A stretch of DNA of 64,000 nucleotides from Synchiropus splendidus. Lineage: Eukaryota > Chordata > Actinopteri > Syngnathiformes > Callionymidae. Below, piece after piece: positions 36,101-45,776 of this stretch. The position numbers were made by a program, and so were the translations under genes. A model generated the notes under the pieces. The model made no database searches, was not told the DNA's origin, and saw only the letters and a program-made list of their open reading frames with translations. Position 1 is the first letter of the stretch. Every line of letters starts with the position of its first letter. The stretch spans positions 15,690,501 to 15,754,500 of the forward strand of contig NC_071335.1 in assembly GCF_027744825.2 (NCBI RefSeq), written 5' to 3'.

Positions 36101-38734
36101 AAAACATCATTTGACCCTATTTAGTCTCACAGTTTGCTAAGAGTCATCATTCGTCATTTCTGGGGCGGAGACTTTAAAGGCTTCATTTCAGTTCATTGAT
36201 CACAGAAAAGCAAATAACACAGATTATTCGTGGAAAAACTTGCTTTCGCAGGGGACATTTTTCATTTACACCAATTACAGGTGCACCACTTTATGCAATG
36301 TGATGTCATAAACAAAACATCTATGATGAAGGAGACTAAATGAGCTTGTGCTGACCGGTGGAAATCCAGGATAGAAGCAGTTGGCAATTCCTCCTTAGTG
36401 TTCACGCTTGTACAGATCCAACCAACCTCAGTTTGATCAATCAAATGTTGAAATCTGGTTTAATATAGTTAATTTAATAATCATAAAGCCTCAAATTATT
36501 ATGTGTTTTCATTGAGCTGGATGCCACAATAATGTCCTTTCATCTGCAGATGAAATCTAAATGATCTGCTCCATTCTCTTTCTAATTGAGATAGATTACT
36601 TTGGTCTGTGTGGAGGGTAAATCTGACTCCCAGCACAGGACCAGCAAACGCTGCTCCATCTTTCACTCATACATTCATCCATGTAAACATCCAGCTTACG
36701 TGCCTGTGTCTGTTTTTAAATAGAAATTCTGGTCTTCTGCCCACAGAGGTTGGAGTGTCCCAAAGCCAGGAATCCTGTGGGCTGGACAGTGTTTGTCTCA
36801 ACGGAGGCTACACCCCCAACACCTTCACCCTGCACGGTCTGGGGTCCACACCGGGGTCCCGAGCTGGAGTCGTTGGCAGCACAGATCTTCTGAGAGAGGG
36901 AGGAGTGGGGATGGGAGGCGATGATATCTCCCCAGGTCTCCTCACTCCTCACAGCGCCTCCGATTTGAGCAGCGGAGCTGGAATGCGTCGCAACCTCAGT
37001 GATGCTGCGGCGCTGGAGAAGATGATCATCTCAGAGCTGGTGCAGAGTAACTTGAGGCCCTCGGTGGACATGCCGGTGCCTCCGGAGCGCTACGGGAGCC
37101 TGGCGAGGCCACACCATCCTGACAGGGCCGCCCTCGCACACACTGCTACGCTGACTCGACAAGCCCAGCAGTCACAAGAGGTGTGGGCTGCCACCATGCA
37201 GCCCACCACACGGCCCAACCCTCAGGAGCCGTGGGCACATATGAGGCACCACACACAAGACACTGAAGCACATTCCATGGCGCACGGACAAGACCATGCC
37301 ACGACGCCGCAGCTGCAGGACGGGTGGCCACGCACACGTGCTCCTGGAGATCCTGACTCGTGTGACTTTCTCAGAGATGGCGACAGGTTGCAACTGCAAG
37401 GCACTCTGGGTCGTCGAGGGCTACAGGACAGACAGCAGTCCCGGCCCCCTGATGTTCAGGCTCGCCCCTACTCAACCCTCAGCCGGACCCCTGGTACTCT
37501 GTCCCGCCACCGCAGCGCAGCCGAGTCCAGCTGCGGCACAGAAAGGGACCGGGAGAGAGATCGGGATCGTTACCGAGACAGACCTCTCCCTCCTCCTCCT
37601 CCACCGCCACCTCAGGAGGCAGAGCCACTTTACAAAGCTCTAGAGGAGCCGCTGCTGATGAAGCAGAGGGAGCCTCCGGGGGTGGAGACGTGGAGAGGAG
37701 GCCACGAAAGGGAGAAGGATGAGACCTACCTTCTAAAAAGGGATGGGATGATAGACGATTGGAGGACGGCTGCCGACAGGAGTCGAGACGAGTGTTTCGC
37801 CTCCCAAAAGAGAAACGGAGAGACGGATGACTGGAGGGGCGGAATGGAAAGAGTGAGGGATGAACCCTTGCTGCTGGAGAAGAGGGATGGGAGGCTGGAT
37901 GTGTGGCGAGGAGGCCCAGAGACCGAGCAACAAGAGACCTTTATTACGCAAAAAAAAGATTTTGGGATTGATGGATGGAGGTCCGGATCTGGAAGAGAGA
38001 AGGAGGAATCCCTGTTTTTGAAGGACAGAGATGGTTGGAGAGCGGGAATAGAGCGTGAGAACGAGAAGCAGAAAGATCGAGCGCTGGATGTCTGGAGAGG
38101 AGGGAGGGATATTGACAGGGAGGAATCCTTCCTGTTCGAGAGCAGCGAAGCGGGTCATGACGGGAGGAAAAGAGGGAAAGAAAGGGGGTCTTTGCCGTTT
38201 CATGCTGAACGGGATGATTCTGACGGCTTTACTCTTCCCCTGACTCCCGACCTTGACCTCGACCATGACACCTCACCGATCTACACCCGAGATTCAAACC
38301 CTTCACCCCTCTATCCCGGAGACTGTCACTCTCCACCTCTCAGTATCTTCCCGCGAAGCTCTCCGCCGATGAATGTCTTTGCACCCCGCGACACAAACTC
38401 ACCCCCCAACAACCTTTACTCCCGCCACTCCCCGCAAGTGTACAGCCGCAGCAGCTCACCACCGCGGTTCTACACCCGCACCTCACCCCCGACGCTCTCT
38501 TACCCAGACAGTAGCCCAGACGGTCAAGACGGCATCAGCCCCACTGGTCAGCCTCAGCAGTCCGCTTTGGAGCTGCCGTACAGCCTGGGACGCCCTCCTT
38601 TGGGCCCGCGGCCGAATCATCTGCAGACCTTCTACCAGCCGCCGCCAATGGCCTCCAATGGAGACACAGCCTACACGCCAGAACCTACCTCCGATGGCGA
38701 CGATGGACAGATGCAGCGGGTGACGAGCCTGTGA
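17469..38734 (+). CDS. adgrl1: Adhesion G protein-coupled receptor L1 (latrophilin-1)
   Basis: CDS join(17469..17538, 20158..20371, 20758..20867, [micro-exon 23231..23245], 24387..24594, 26345..26609, 26679..27018, 27452..27745, 29451..29554, 29672..29857, 29953..29991, 31218..31398, 31473..31595, 31780..31997, 32071..32244, 32649..32861, 33142..33362, 33734..33800, 33876..33964, 34427..34595, 34666..34815, 34884..34980, 35059..35169, 36747..38734). All sites are GT-AG and the phases close to 1876 residues (1881 with the micro-exon), against about 1474 in human. This is a synaptic adhesion receptor for teneurins and FLRTs. Order: signal peptide (1-23), RBL lectin ([18 protein letters not shown]), olfactomedin domain (from about 157 to 400), hormone-receptor motif, GAIN domain with GPS cut predicted at L829/S830, seven helices (about 849-1095), and a tail ending VTSL, the PDZ ligand bound by SHANK. 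The extracellular exons are well conserved; TM2, TM6 and the tail are divergent. The a/b paralogue cannot be assigned. The weakest donor is GTCTGA after 31595. Confidence 0.92.
17573..17907. mobile_element. Foldback MITE with terminal inverted repeats
   Basis: The left end TACGGAAGAGGATTAGGG is the inverted complement (one mismatch) of the right end CCCTAATCCTCTTCAGTA. The match continues inward through GGGCCAGTGAA. The direct 6-bp CCATTC flanks both sides (17567-17572 and 17908-17913), a target-site duplication. The interior is a near-palindrome made of repeated TCAGAATTCTGA and AAAGTCAGAATTC words, so a transcript could fold into a long hairpin. There is no coding capacity. It lies 34 bases after the signal-peptide exon of adgrl1, in the sense direction of that intron. 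Confidence 0.9.
23030..23230 (+). promoter_or_regulatory. adgrl1: Long polypyrimidine tract before the adgrl1 micro-exon
   Basis: About 190 bases are almost entirely C and T, with many TCTT, CTCTCT and TTTCT words. They run up to CCTATGCCTGAGTAG at the 3' splice site, with a TGC just upstream of the acceptor AG. CU-rich tracts bind PTBP1, and UGC near the 3' site recruits SRRM4 at neuronal micro-exons. The sequence features are seen; the regulation is inferred. Confidence 0.5.
23231..23245 (+). CDS. adgrl1: adgrl1 15-nt alternative micro-exon (KVDQK insert)
   Basis: AAGTGGACCAAAAAG lies between an acceptor AG (23229-23230) and the donor GTAAAG (from 23246). The phase fits: the upstream exon leaves one base, so inclusion changes Y-I-F-V-C-P-G to Y-K-V-D-Q-K-V-F-V-C-P-G. 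Mammalian latrophilins carry the equivalent KVEQK insert at the same place (splice site A, between lectin and olfactomedin domains), which weakens teneurin binding. The match in position, length and residues makes this convincing despite its size. Confidence 0.88.
24067..24110 (+). repeat. (CA)n microsatellite
   Basis: An uninterrupted CA run of about 16 units is followed by CACACG variants. It is intronic in adgrl1. Confidence 0.95.
24595..26344 (+). other. adgrl1: adgrl1 intron within the olfactomedin domain
   Basis: AT-rich intron of 1750 bases. No exon, non-coding RNA or clear repeat family was recognised. Confidence 0.6.
27746..29450 (+). other. adgrl1: adgrl1 intron inside the hormone-receptor motif
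   Basis: This intron splits the HormR cysteine motif between ERPCPKGSL and GIASYQC. It holds a large CATC microsatellite (28143-28370). From about 29090 to 29290 there is a segment with AATAAAG/TTTATT words that may be a decayed retrocopy or repeat, but this is not resolved. Confidence 0.5.
28143..28370 (+). repeat. (CATC)n tetranucleotide microsatellite
   Basis: About 225 bases of CATC units with scattered CACC, CAGC and TCTGTC variants. The long open frames here that read SIHP or MDGW repeats on either strand are artefacts of the repeat. Confidence 0.95.
30465..31005 (+). repeat. Intronic minisatellite of ATACTAnCATGAAATAAC-like units
   Basis: About 540 bases are built from imperfect units of roughly 18-22 bases based on GATACTA(A/T)CATGAAATAA, alternating with CAGGAAATGTATCATGAAAT and ACTAACATTAAATAA variants. 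There seems to be a higher-order period of several units (ATGAAATAACAGG recurs about every 120-150 bases). It lies in the adgrl1 intron between the exons ending at 29991 and starting at 31218. Confidence 0.8.
32071..32244 (+). CDS. adgrl1: adgrl1 exon carrying the GPS autoproteolysis site
   Basis: This exon encodes residues 785-842. The GPS framework is present: C793, W796, W807, C812, C824 and C826, then H828-L829-S830. The cysteine/tryptophan pattern and the HTTCACNHL run match latrophilins. The predicted cut is between L829 and S830; human has threonine at that place. The exposed tethered agonist would start S-S-Y-A-V-L-M against T-N-F-A-V-L-M in human, so the usual third-position phenylalanine is tyrosine. 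Confidence 0.85.
32649..34595 (+). CDS. adgrl1: adgrl1 exons for the seven-helix domain
   Basis: The five exons 32649..32861, 33142..33362, 33734..33800, 33876..33964 and 34427..34595 encode residues 843 to 1095 with seven hydrophobic helices. Conserved landmarks are VISWVGI (TM1), TELLFLVG and NKTQY (TM2/loop), [13 protein letters not shown] (TM3), [13 protein letters not shown] (loop 2), TLHKM (TM5 end) and AYLFASLN (TM7). TM6 reads SVNWSSG where human has GLTWAFG; the tryptophan is kept but flanking residues differ. The first intracellular loop reads [15 protein letters not shown] against human CFLRGLQTDRNTIH-type sequence. Confidence 0.88.
35170..36746 (+). other. adgrl1: adgrl1 last intron
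   Basis: This intron lies before the long terminal exon. It contains one candidate alternative terminal exon (35935-36053) behind a strong pyrimidine tract. The rest is AT-rich with no recognised feature. Confidence 0.5.
35935..36053 (+). CDS. adgrl1: Candidate alternative terminal exon of adgrl1
   Basis: A long T/C-rich tract (about 35860-35930) ends in ACATGGACCAG, a good acceptor. Joined in phase to the exon ending at 35169, it would add about 39 serine-rich residues starting [10 protein letters not shown] and then stop at 36051-36053. This would give a short-tail receptor lacking the VTSL PDZ ligand. Latrophilins are known to vary in the tail, but I do not recognise this peptide, and no clear polyadenylation signal follows closely. 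Confidence 0.28.
36747..38734 (+). CDS. adgrl1: adgrl1 long terminal exon (cytoplasmic tail)
   Basis: This exon encodes residues 1215-1876. Conserved islands are [57 protein letters not shown] and the C-terminal [10 protein letters not shown]; each has a counterpart in the mammalian ADGRL1 tail. Between them lie fish-specific expansions: an Arg/Asp-rich stretch ([14 protein letters not shown]), a run of eight or more prolines, a tryptophan-containing tandem repeat (about residues 1528-1690) and a Ser/Pro/Tyr-rich segment with recurring SPP-x-FYxR motifs. This exon explains most of the extra length against human. Confidence 0.9.
37682..38190 (+). repeat. adgrl1: Coding tandem repeat of about 24 codons in the adgrl1 tail
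   Basis: Seven imperfect units start ETWRGG, DDWRTA, DDWRGG, DVWRGG, DGWRSG, DGWRAG and DVWRGG, with an eighth degenerate one (HDGRKRG). The spacing from tryptophan to tryptophan is 23, 24, 24, 24, 20 and 19 residues. Each unit continues with charged residues, then a short hydrophobic patch such as YLLKRDG or LLLEKRDG. The frame is fully open and the DNA units are diverged, so the array is old and kept as protein. Confidence 0.85.
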
Positions 38735-39600
38735 CTAGGGCGGTGGTGATTGGGGTATAGACACCAGGCAGGGGGGGCGTAAGACAGTGTTAGAAACAGC
38801 GATGAAGCCTCTGATGGAAGTGCGGTGTTTATAAAAAAGATAACCCATTCAAAAGGATGGAGAGCTCTCCTCCTGGCCTCTATCTCCTGATCACCACGAG
38901 ACGATCCCCCTCTCATGTTTTGTTACTTCTGGATGACTGATCCAAACTGGACTCCTCCTGGTCTCTTCTCCCTCCCTGGTCCCCGTTGTGTGCTCCTGCT
39001 TCCTCTGTGCACATCCTTCTAAGCCCATCCCCTTAGTTTCTCTCAGTTCATCGGTTGGGTACCGGCCTCCTCGTAGCAAGCAAGCAGTGTGTCAAATAAG
39101 CACTTGTGTGTTGCCAAAAAAATCCTTTCCAAGAACATGTGCATGACTTTCTAGTGGCTTAGCAAGGCTACAAACCATAGGGGGAAAGTGCAAAAGTGTG
39201 TTGTGTGTATGGGAATAGCTTGATGAGCATGAGTGTGTGTGTCTGAAAGATAATGTATATACATCATTCTTGTATTATTAATGTATCACAGTGGAACATT
39301 TGATCAATATCAATGGGGGCTTTGAGACTTTACCCCGTCCTCCTGATTTTAAATCTTTCTCCAAGACCAAAACTTCTGCTGTCCCCAAACCTACCACAAA
39401 CTCTTGGTGACGGAACAAGTTGCTACAGGGTTTGCTATGGCATCTGAACTTTTGACTCCAGAACTGATCGTGTAAAACCTCAGAACTTTTCTGCAACGCC
39501 CTGAAACCTGTGTACATATCAACCCCAAGTGTTCTGATTGTCTTGTATTGCTATTGAAGTTACAGTTAACATGTGAAATAAAAGTTTCTCTGTGTGTTTT
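38735..39600 (+). terminator. adgrl1: adgrl1 3' untranslated region and polyadenylation signal
   Basis: About 840 bases after the stop codon, AATAAA occurs at 39577-39582, followed by a TGTGTGTTTTGGGGTGTG downstream element. No coding sequence was recognised in between. Use of this signal is inferred. Confidence 0.6.
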
Positions 39601-40149
39601 GGGGTGTGAATGAACAATGTTACAAGTGGGTTTCCTCGACAGAGGAGCAATTGAAAGAATTATGTCTAAATAACTTAAGGTACTTGATGTTTTTCAGTGT
39701 TGGATGGATGGAGCAAGAAATTAACAGAGAGTTGAGTCAGAAGACAGAAGTTTTTTTTTCTCCTTTCAACATGCTTTCATGTACTCTCCCTAGGTCATGA
39801 GTTTTCTCCGCGGGGTGTCAATGAGCTCCCTTTCAACCAGGACAGGCTTCCAGTTGAACTGCTTCCTCTCCTTGAAGAGAAGCGAGCTGACATGGCTCTG
39901 GCATCCCCTTCTTGTTTCAGGCTGATCCAAGTGGGAGGAGACCCAAAGACACCTCTTGCTGAAGGAGAAAGTGGTCGACTTCAACTGCTGGTGGTGGCCC
40001 AAAGCTTGGAATGGAAGTGGCTGAAGTTTTCACTGGGAGAGAATAGGGCAGATGGGATTAGAACCAAGTGCCCCTGTTGGACGGGTCATGTGGAAAGTTT
40101 GTCAACAAAGACATATGAATGAGGAGTGTGAACTAGATGGAGAATGTAA

Positions 40150-40790
40150 ACTTCTTCCATGAACTTGCTGGATAGGGATAATTTAACAATTTATTAAAAT
40201 AAATAATATAAACACAAAAGACAAACAGGAACGGTAAACCACAGGCGAGGAAGCACGGGCAGGGAGAAACCTGAAACAGAAAAACAGGTGATGAATAAGA
40301 AGCCTGACTAAGGGGAACAACAGATCGGCGGTTACTCACGAGGCTCAAGTAACAAAAAGCGCTTGGCGGTAGATCTAAATCACACATGCATGAGGAATAA
40401 CTATAACGCGGAGAAACAGAAAAAGGTAGTTTACCCAGTAACAGTCAGCAGCAAGAAGCAATAAATGAGGAACGAGAGTAACTAAGGAGGCGGCTGAGAA
40501 AAGACGTCAAGCGCGCACAGAATTTGAAACAATAGGAGAACAAGAGAAGGAAGGGTCGAAGGAGTTTACCATGAGGACGCGGAGCAACCATCTGGCGACA
40601 CAAGCTGGGACCGAGGTGCTGAAATCCATGTGAGGTTGACTGGCAGATGAATGCCAGGCGTGTCGCTCGACAAGCTGAAGACAAACAAGGAAACAGAAAC
40701 AGAAACGAACAGGCAACAACAAAATAAAAACACGAGAGAAGACACGGATCATCATCAGAAGAATGGCTACCAGCGATGACAAATGCCGCG
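40150..40790 (-). repeat. Dispersed repeat, inverted copy of 58.3-58.9 kb
   Basis: Read on the minus strand this contains TCGAGCGAC, CCAGCTTGTGTCGCCAGATGG, GGTAAACTC, AAATTCTGTG, GCGCTTGA, CGCCTCCTTAGTT and CCAAGCG in the same order as 58310-58930 on the plus strand. The copies are diverged and each gives open frames that are not real genes. The right end of this copy is next to the plpp 3' end. Confidence 0.75.
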
Positions 40791-40828
40791 ATAAAGACAA
40801 CACAGCACAACCATTTGATAAAAACATA

Positions 40829-40834
40829 TTTATT
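40829..40834 (-). terminator. Polyadenylation signal of the plpp gene
   Basis: TTTATT on the plus strand is AATAAA on the minus strand, about 700 bases beyond the plpp stop codon. It is the first clear signal in that direction. Confidence 0.5.
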
Positions 40835-41537
40835 GGTGTATTTTGCTCAAGTGCAAACTCTACAACAAAGACCAACCACAGAACAGGGTTTCTGGGCAAC
40901 GCAGTGCATCTCAATTCTAGATTAGTATTTGTTGCACTCGAAGTTAAACAGGTATTGCAGCTGGGAGTTTCAATTTCTCTAAGTGGGCACACGGCCCATA
41001 GTCAATAAAAAGGGTTCGATGGCTGTAAAATGTCTGGAGGCGTGAGAGTGTGTGTATCTGGTTGACGGACTGGAGACCTGTCCAGGTCATCGCTGTGGAA
41101 GACTCAAAACAAAAGGATAGAAGAGAACTATATCAAGTCATGTTTCACTATGTGCTGACCAGATTATCACTGGATGTTTAAACCTCACGCCTGAGGTTTT
41201 CAGATCAAAGGCTTATTGGAGAACTTGTAAAAGCGACAGTAGAAAAGGTTTAACATGAAGAAAAGTTAACCATCACATTCAGTGGATTGTGTAAGAAAGA
41301 CTTGACAAATATGTACACCATTTTCAAATCTACAATGACATTAACGGACACGAGAAAGTGAGAAAGTGCATTCATCATGGGAGCGTTACGCCTTCCGTGT
41401 ATTCACAAGTGGTTGCGTGTCAGGTCGAACTGATTTTCTCAACAGTGGAAATCAGCTCAGCGCGAGGTATGTGGTTTGACTTCACAGGAAATGCTACCAC
41501 ATTCTTCTCATCAGTGGTCTTCACAGGTGGCGCCACT

Positions 41538-44500
41538 TCAACAGACGGCGTGCTGGGGGTCGTGCAGCTGAGGAGGGGAGTGGCGCGACCTGTAGCTTTT
41601 AAACATGGAGGAGATGTGGAACGCCTGAAAGAGACAACAAGACAGTTGAAAGCTACTCAAAGTGGAAGGTGACGTGTGACTCACCACCCAGTAAGCAGTG
41701 AGCGCGCCTTGTATGTAGCCAGTCACCACATCGGACGGATGGTGTCGGTAGTCTGATATCCGGGTCAGGCCGGTGTAGACTGCCAGCAGAACCAGGAAAA
41801 ACTGCAGCAAAGGCCGCAGCATCCGAGCGCCACGCCATGTTAGCCGGGCCTGCAGGTAAAACTACAGGAGAAGAGAGTCCCTCAGCTTTGGTGCAACTCA
41901 GAAACGGAGAGAACATAAGAAGTTCATTCCACATCCAGATTCCCGGGCTAAGGTACGCCATGAGCAACTGAAATATCCTCACATTCGTACGCTCTCACAC
42001 ACACATGCACATAAACAAGTGGAGCGCCAACAATCGAGCAGTGAGGCGAGGTCGCACTCGTCTCAGATTGGAACAAAGCCGTCACTGTTTTCTCCCCCTC
42101 GCTCCTCTTTCATTCCCAGTTGGTCACTAATGAGACATGGGAGTGAAATGTGGGTGCCACTGTTTATCACAGACAGAAGCAGAGTGAGATCTCACCGCTA
42201 AATAGAGCATCGTGTACATTGCGAAAGAGGCGTGGCCAGAGAAGAAGGACTTCCTAAAAAAAAAAAAAGAAGATATTTGAAATTAGAGACAACAAAACAG
42301 AGCGCAGGGTTTAGCTAACGCACGGAGCCTCACCGAGCCTCCTCCACCAGATGGCGGTCTGATTCACGGCAGTGTACATTAGCCACGTAAGTTCCTGGCG
42401 TGCAGTTTAGTGAGGCGTACGTGACGCCGCATACAGACAGGAAGTGCGGCCGCAGTCGACCCACGCTGAGCTTGGCCATGTTGGTCAGCGACTGACCGAT
42501 GCAACAGCCGAACAGAAAACAGCCCAGCTCCTTGTAGAGGCTGGACACGTAGAGGTTCCCGACAAAGGCCTTCGAGCTGACGCTTTGGAAGCGCACGCGG
42601 TAACACTCCCCGAAGGCGATCTGTGGATGGACACAAGCGCGTCTTATAACGTGTTACCACCAAGACTACCAAACAAACAACAAACATGTTGAACAAACAT
42701 GGAGGAATCCCTGAACAAAAGCATCTGTTTGCTTTTGTTCAGGGATGTTTTTCACTACACAATGGCTTGGGTTTCCACTACTCTGAATGTACTTGAAATT
42801 CTTTGTAGGTCATAACCGTTAAACAAGCCGTTGAGATAGGTTTTGCCGCACTTTTAACTCGGTTTCAATTTCGTTTCAACTTGATGCAGTCCACACAAGG
42901 AGTAGGTGGGCCACCTTGGGCCCCCAGGCCTTGACTTGGACACTGACAAACCCTCAGGTGCAACCTGAAGATGCCTCAGTTGCCAGTCAGTGAGTTGTAT
43001 ACACCATTCATACGTAGATGAGCAGAGTACGCAGCGACTGACCGTCAGGCCCGTGATGATGATCCCCCCAAGGATGAGCAGTTCATCTGATATGGCCTCT
43101 CGGTGCAGGTAAGGGTACGTGATGCTGGGGTCTCCACACATGAAGCCCCTGCTGTAAGGACTCACAGCCTTGAGTTCACATGCAAAGAAAGGGATGGATG
43201 CTGTTGAAAGACAAGAAGCAAACAGATTCAGGGAGAGCTGATGTGGGCGGACATGTGACAGTGTTGCTGCTGCCGAGGAGGCAACGTGAGCAAATACTGG
43301 CAGCCGCCATCATTTGTTTAAGCACAGGGACCCGGATCCTTCCAAAATAAGACGCTGCATGACTATTGAGCTGTGGATGAGGGAGGACGGTCGTCTGCAG
43401 CAAGGAAGCACTGATCAAGATATACAGTATGCAAATATTAAGGACATTAAAATACTGTAATATTGTGGCTGTTTCATACAAAAAGACACGTGTAATAACT
43501 AGGGATGCACCAAATTGAAAATCTGTCTGAAGCCAAATGACCTAAAAAATGCTTGGCTGAATACTGACAATTCAATGTGGTCATGATATGTTTGTTTTTT
43601 TCTTTTTTTAATACGGCGTAAATAGTCGATAACAGTTACATACATGTTTGTAAGATTTGTACGTAATGTTGTTGTAAAGATTCAATATTTTTTGCACCTA
43701 CTGTATTTCAGACTTGGCATTTAAAAAAAAGGTTCTGTTATATAATAGCCTGATAAGTTAAAACGCATGGTTTGGTTGAACACTCACTGCAAAGTGCAAT
43801 TCTATCCCTAAAATATTGTCAGATTGTTCATAAGAGAATCGCACAAAGCTTCTGTGAATTCAAAGCCCAAGATTGTTGAACAGTGAGCTCCATCGATTGG
43901 TCTTTGAAAATACAGAAAACACTTTGTACTCTTGCGACTGACATCTGCGTGTGTGTTGGCATCAGAGCAGATGTGTCCCACTCCAGGTGGAACAGACTAA
44001 CTTCCTGTTTGGCATTGACAAGTTCCTCTACTGTTTGGGAACTCAAATAAATGCCATGTCACATACAGTAAATAGCTTGAGTGAGAGGCTGCCTGTTTAT
44101 ATTTGTCTCTACTGGAACCTCCCCTCCAGGGTCCCCCCACTGGCCCCCACTCTTTTGTACCAGAAATAATCTGATGGGAGTCACTTCAACAGAATTGTGA
44201 GTTGTACTTAAATTGATAGATCACAAGGGTATTATAGGGTAGAGTAAAGGTCAAATACCAGGACGGGTGGGAACCTTCTACTGTTCTCCAGAGAACCCCA
44301 CTTGCTGGAAGACTCACAGGAATGTGAGCCTCACATTTCCTCTCCTCTGGGAGCAAAGAGAGCCGCAGCACTAGAAGTCCCCTGTGTGTGAGTGTGAGCC
44401 CTCTCTAGTGTGTGAGTGTGTGTGAGGAGAGAAAGGGGGTTTGTTTGTGACTTTAGTTAAACTCTCCAACAAACAAAGAGCGAATGCTCTCTCTCTCTCT

Positions 44501-45497
44501 CCCTGTCTCTCACACGCACTCACATCGATGGAGGGGTGGAAGAGGGAGAGATGCTGCTCTGTCACCGCTCACTTTAAACTCTCCATCAGTTTGGACCGGT
44601 TCTAACATGACATCAGCTCATGCCCTCACATATGGAGACATCAGGGTTCATCCCGCTCACACTCACTTGGATTTATTTATTTCCACCACCATTCCCCACT
44701 GGCCCGCCTCTATCCTGAGAACGGCTGGTTGTCATGGAAACTGTAGAATTCCCTGGGCAATGCACAAAGCAGCTGGCACGGAGAGATTTCGGGAGCGCGC
44801 TCGAGAGGAAAACCTGATCCAGAAAAACCCATGCGGATGGAGACAAACTTTTCCTCACGCTCACTGTGTGTCACCGACTCGGCCAGCATCTCATTATGTG
44901 CGTTAACTTTATACAAATAAAAATCCAACACATGTTGATGCCCTCACCTTTGGATCAGATGGATGAGTGGACATGCTAGAGGCCAGAGATAAAGACGAGT
45001 TTATGGATAAACATCGTAAAGTTGGGTGAAGAAATGGACAGACAGAACAGAATGTGCATGGATAGTTGGATGTACTGAAGGATGGATGGAGTATTGGATG
45101 GATGACAGAGTGAGGAACAGATAGAATGATGATGGAGGGATGGATGGAGCAATGATGGATGGGACAGAACTGGGAGATGGCTGCAACAGATGGGTGGAGG
45201 AATAGAAGAGGAAAGGATGATAGAGGGGTGAATGGGTCACTGGGGTCCGAAGAATAGAAGGAGAGAAGGGTGAGGCTGTAAGTTCAAGTTAAAAAGGCAG
45301 ACGGACACGCGTGACTTACCGAGACAAAGGCAAAGTAAGTCCAGTGCCACCAAAAGTTTCCTCTGGGATAAAGCGGCTCCGCTCAGCTGCACCAGCGCGT
45401 CCTCGGTGCTGGGCTCCATCTTCCCCGCGGCTCTGACCGGATCTGCCGTCAGTTTGAGCTGCAGGTCACAACTCTGCGTCCCCAGTTTGTCCAGCAT
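41538..45497 (-). CDS. Phospholipid phosphatase, PLPP3/PLPP2-like
   Basis: CDS complement(join(41538..41624, 41685..41861, 42196..42253, 42334..42620, 43043..43200, 45320..45497)), 314 residues, usual family length. All introns are GT-AG; the last is only 60 bases. It is a six-helix membrane ecto-phosphatase that removes phosphate from phosphatidate, lysophosphatidate and sphingosine-1-phosphate. All catalytic motifs are intact: C1 K162-L-S-V-G-R-L-R-P170, C2 S213-G-H215 and C3 R261-x5-H267-x3-D271. An N-glycosylation site (NCT) lies in the expected loop. Sequence blocks such as [30 protein letters not shown] and [13 protein letters not shown] are closest to PLPP3 as I recall it, whereas the neighbours suggest PLPP2. 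No RGD is visible at the PLPP3 position. The start at 45497 is the first ATG after a TATA-like box; an internal Met (MEPSTEDAL) is a second option. Confidence 0.93.
42707..42746. repeat. Perfect 17-bp inverted repeat (hairpin) in a plpp intron
   Basis: ATCCCTGAACAAAAGCA is followed, after the 6-base loop TCTGTT, by its exact inverted complement TGCTTTTGTTCAGGGAT. The stem is too short for a standard vertebrate microRNA precursor. No larger element with matching ends was found around it. Confidence 0.85.
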
Positions 45498-45566
45498 GGT
45501 TCACTGAAGGCGAGCGCGGTCCTGGCTCCCGGGGTCTGGTCACAGGAAGATGGTCCGCTGTCGCAT

Positions 45567-45776
45567 CTTATACGCGGTGGGAGCGCGCGGGACCGGTCCG
45601 GACTGGCAGGCGGGATCCCGTCAGCGCAGAGTTATGCTCACGAGCGGAGCGGAAAACTTCAGGTTGTTGCACAACTCACGCACACTCACTCACTCTCTCT
45701 CTTTCTGAATCTGTATCTCTCTCATCCTCACTCTCACTTTCGACTTTGCCAAGCGTGACGTCACCCTCATGACTCA
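45567..45776 (-). promoter_or_regulatory. plpp promoter: TATA-like box, CRE and AP-1 sites
   Basis: On the minus strand GTATAAGA lies at about 45566-45573, some 70 bases before the start codon. Farther upstream are a full palindromic CRE, TGACGTCA (45756-45763), and an AP-1 site, TGACTCA (45770-45776). The block between is GC-rich. The motifs are seen directly; control by CREB/AP-1 is inference. Confidence 0.5.

Noticed and set aside
37733..38266. 177-residue open frame on the minus strand
   Set aside because: It is antisense to the tandem-repeat part of the adgrl1 terminal exon. It reflects the biased codons of that exon and has no family resemblance.
40445..40992. Cysteine/serine/leucine-rich minus-strand frames, and similar plus-strand frames at 58324-58703
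   Set aside because: Both come from the same dispersed repeat. The frames are not conserved between the two copies and show no protein family.
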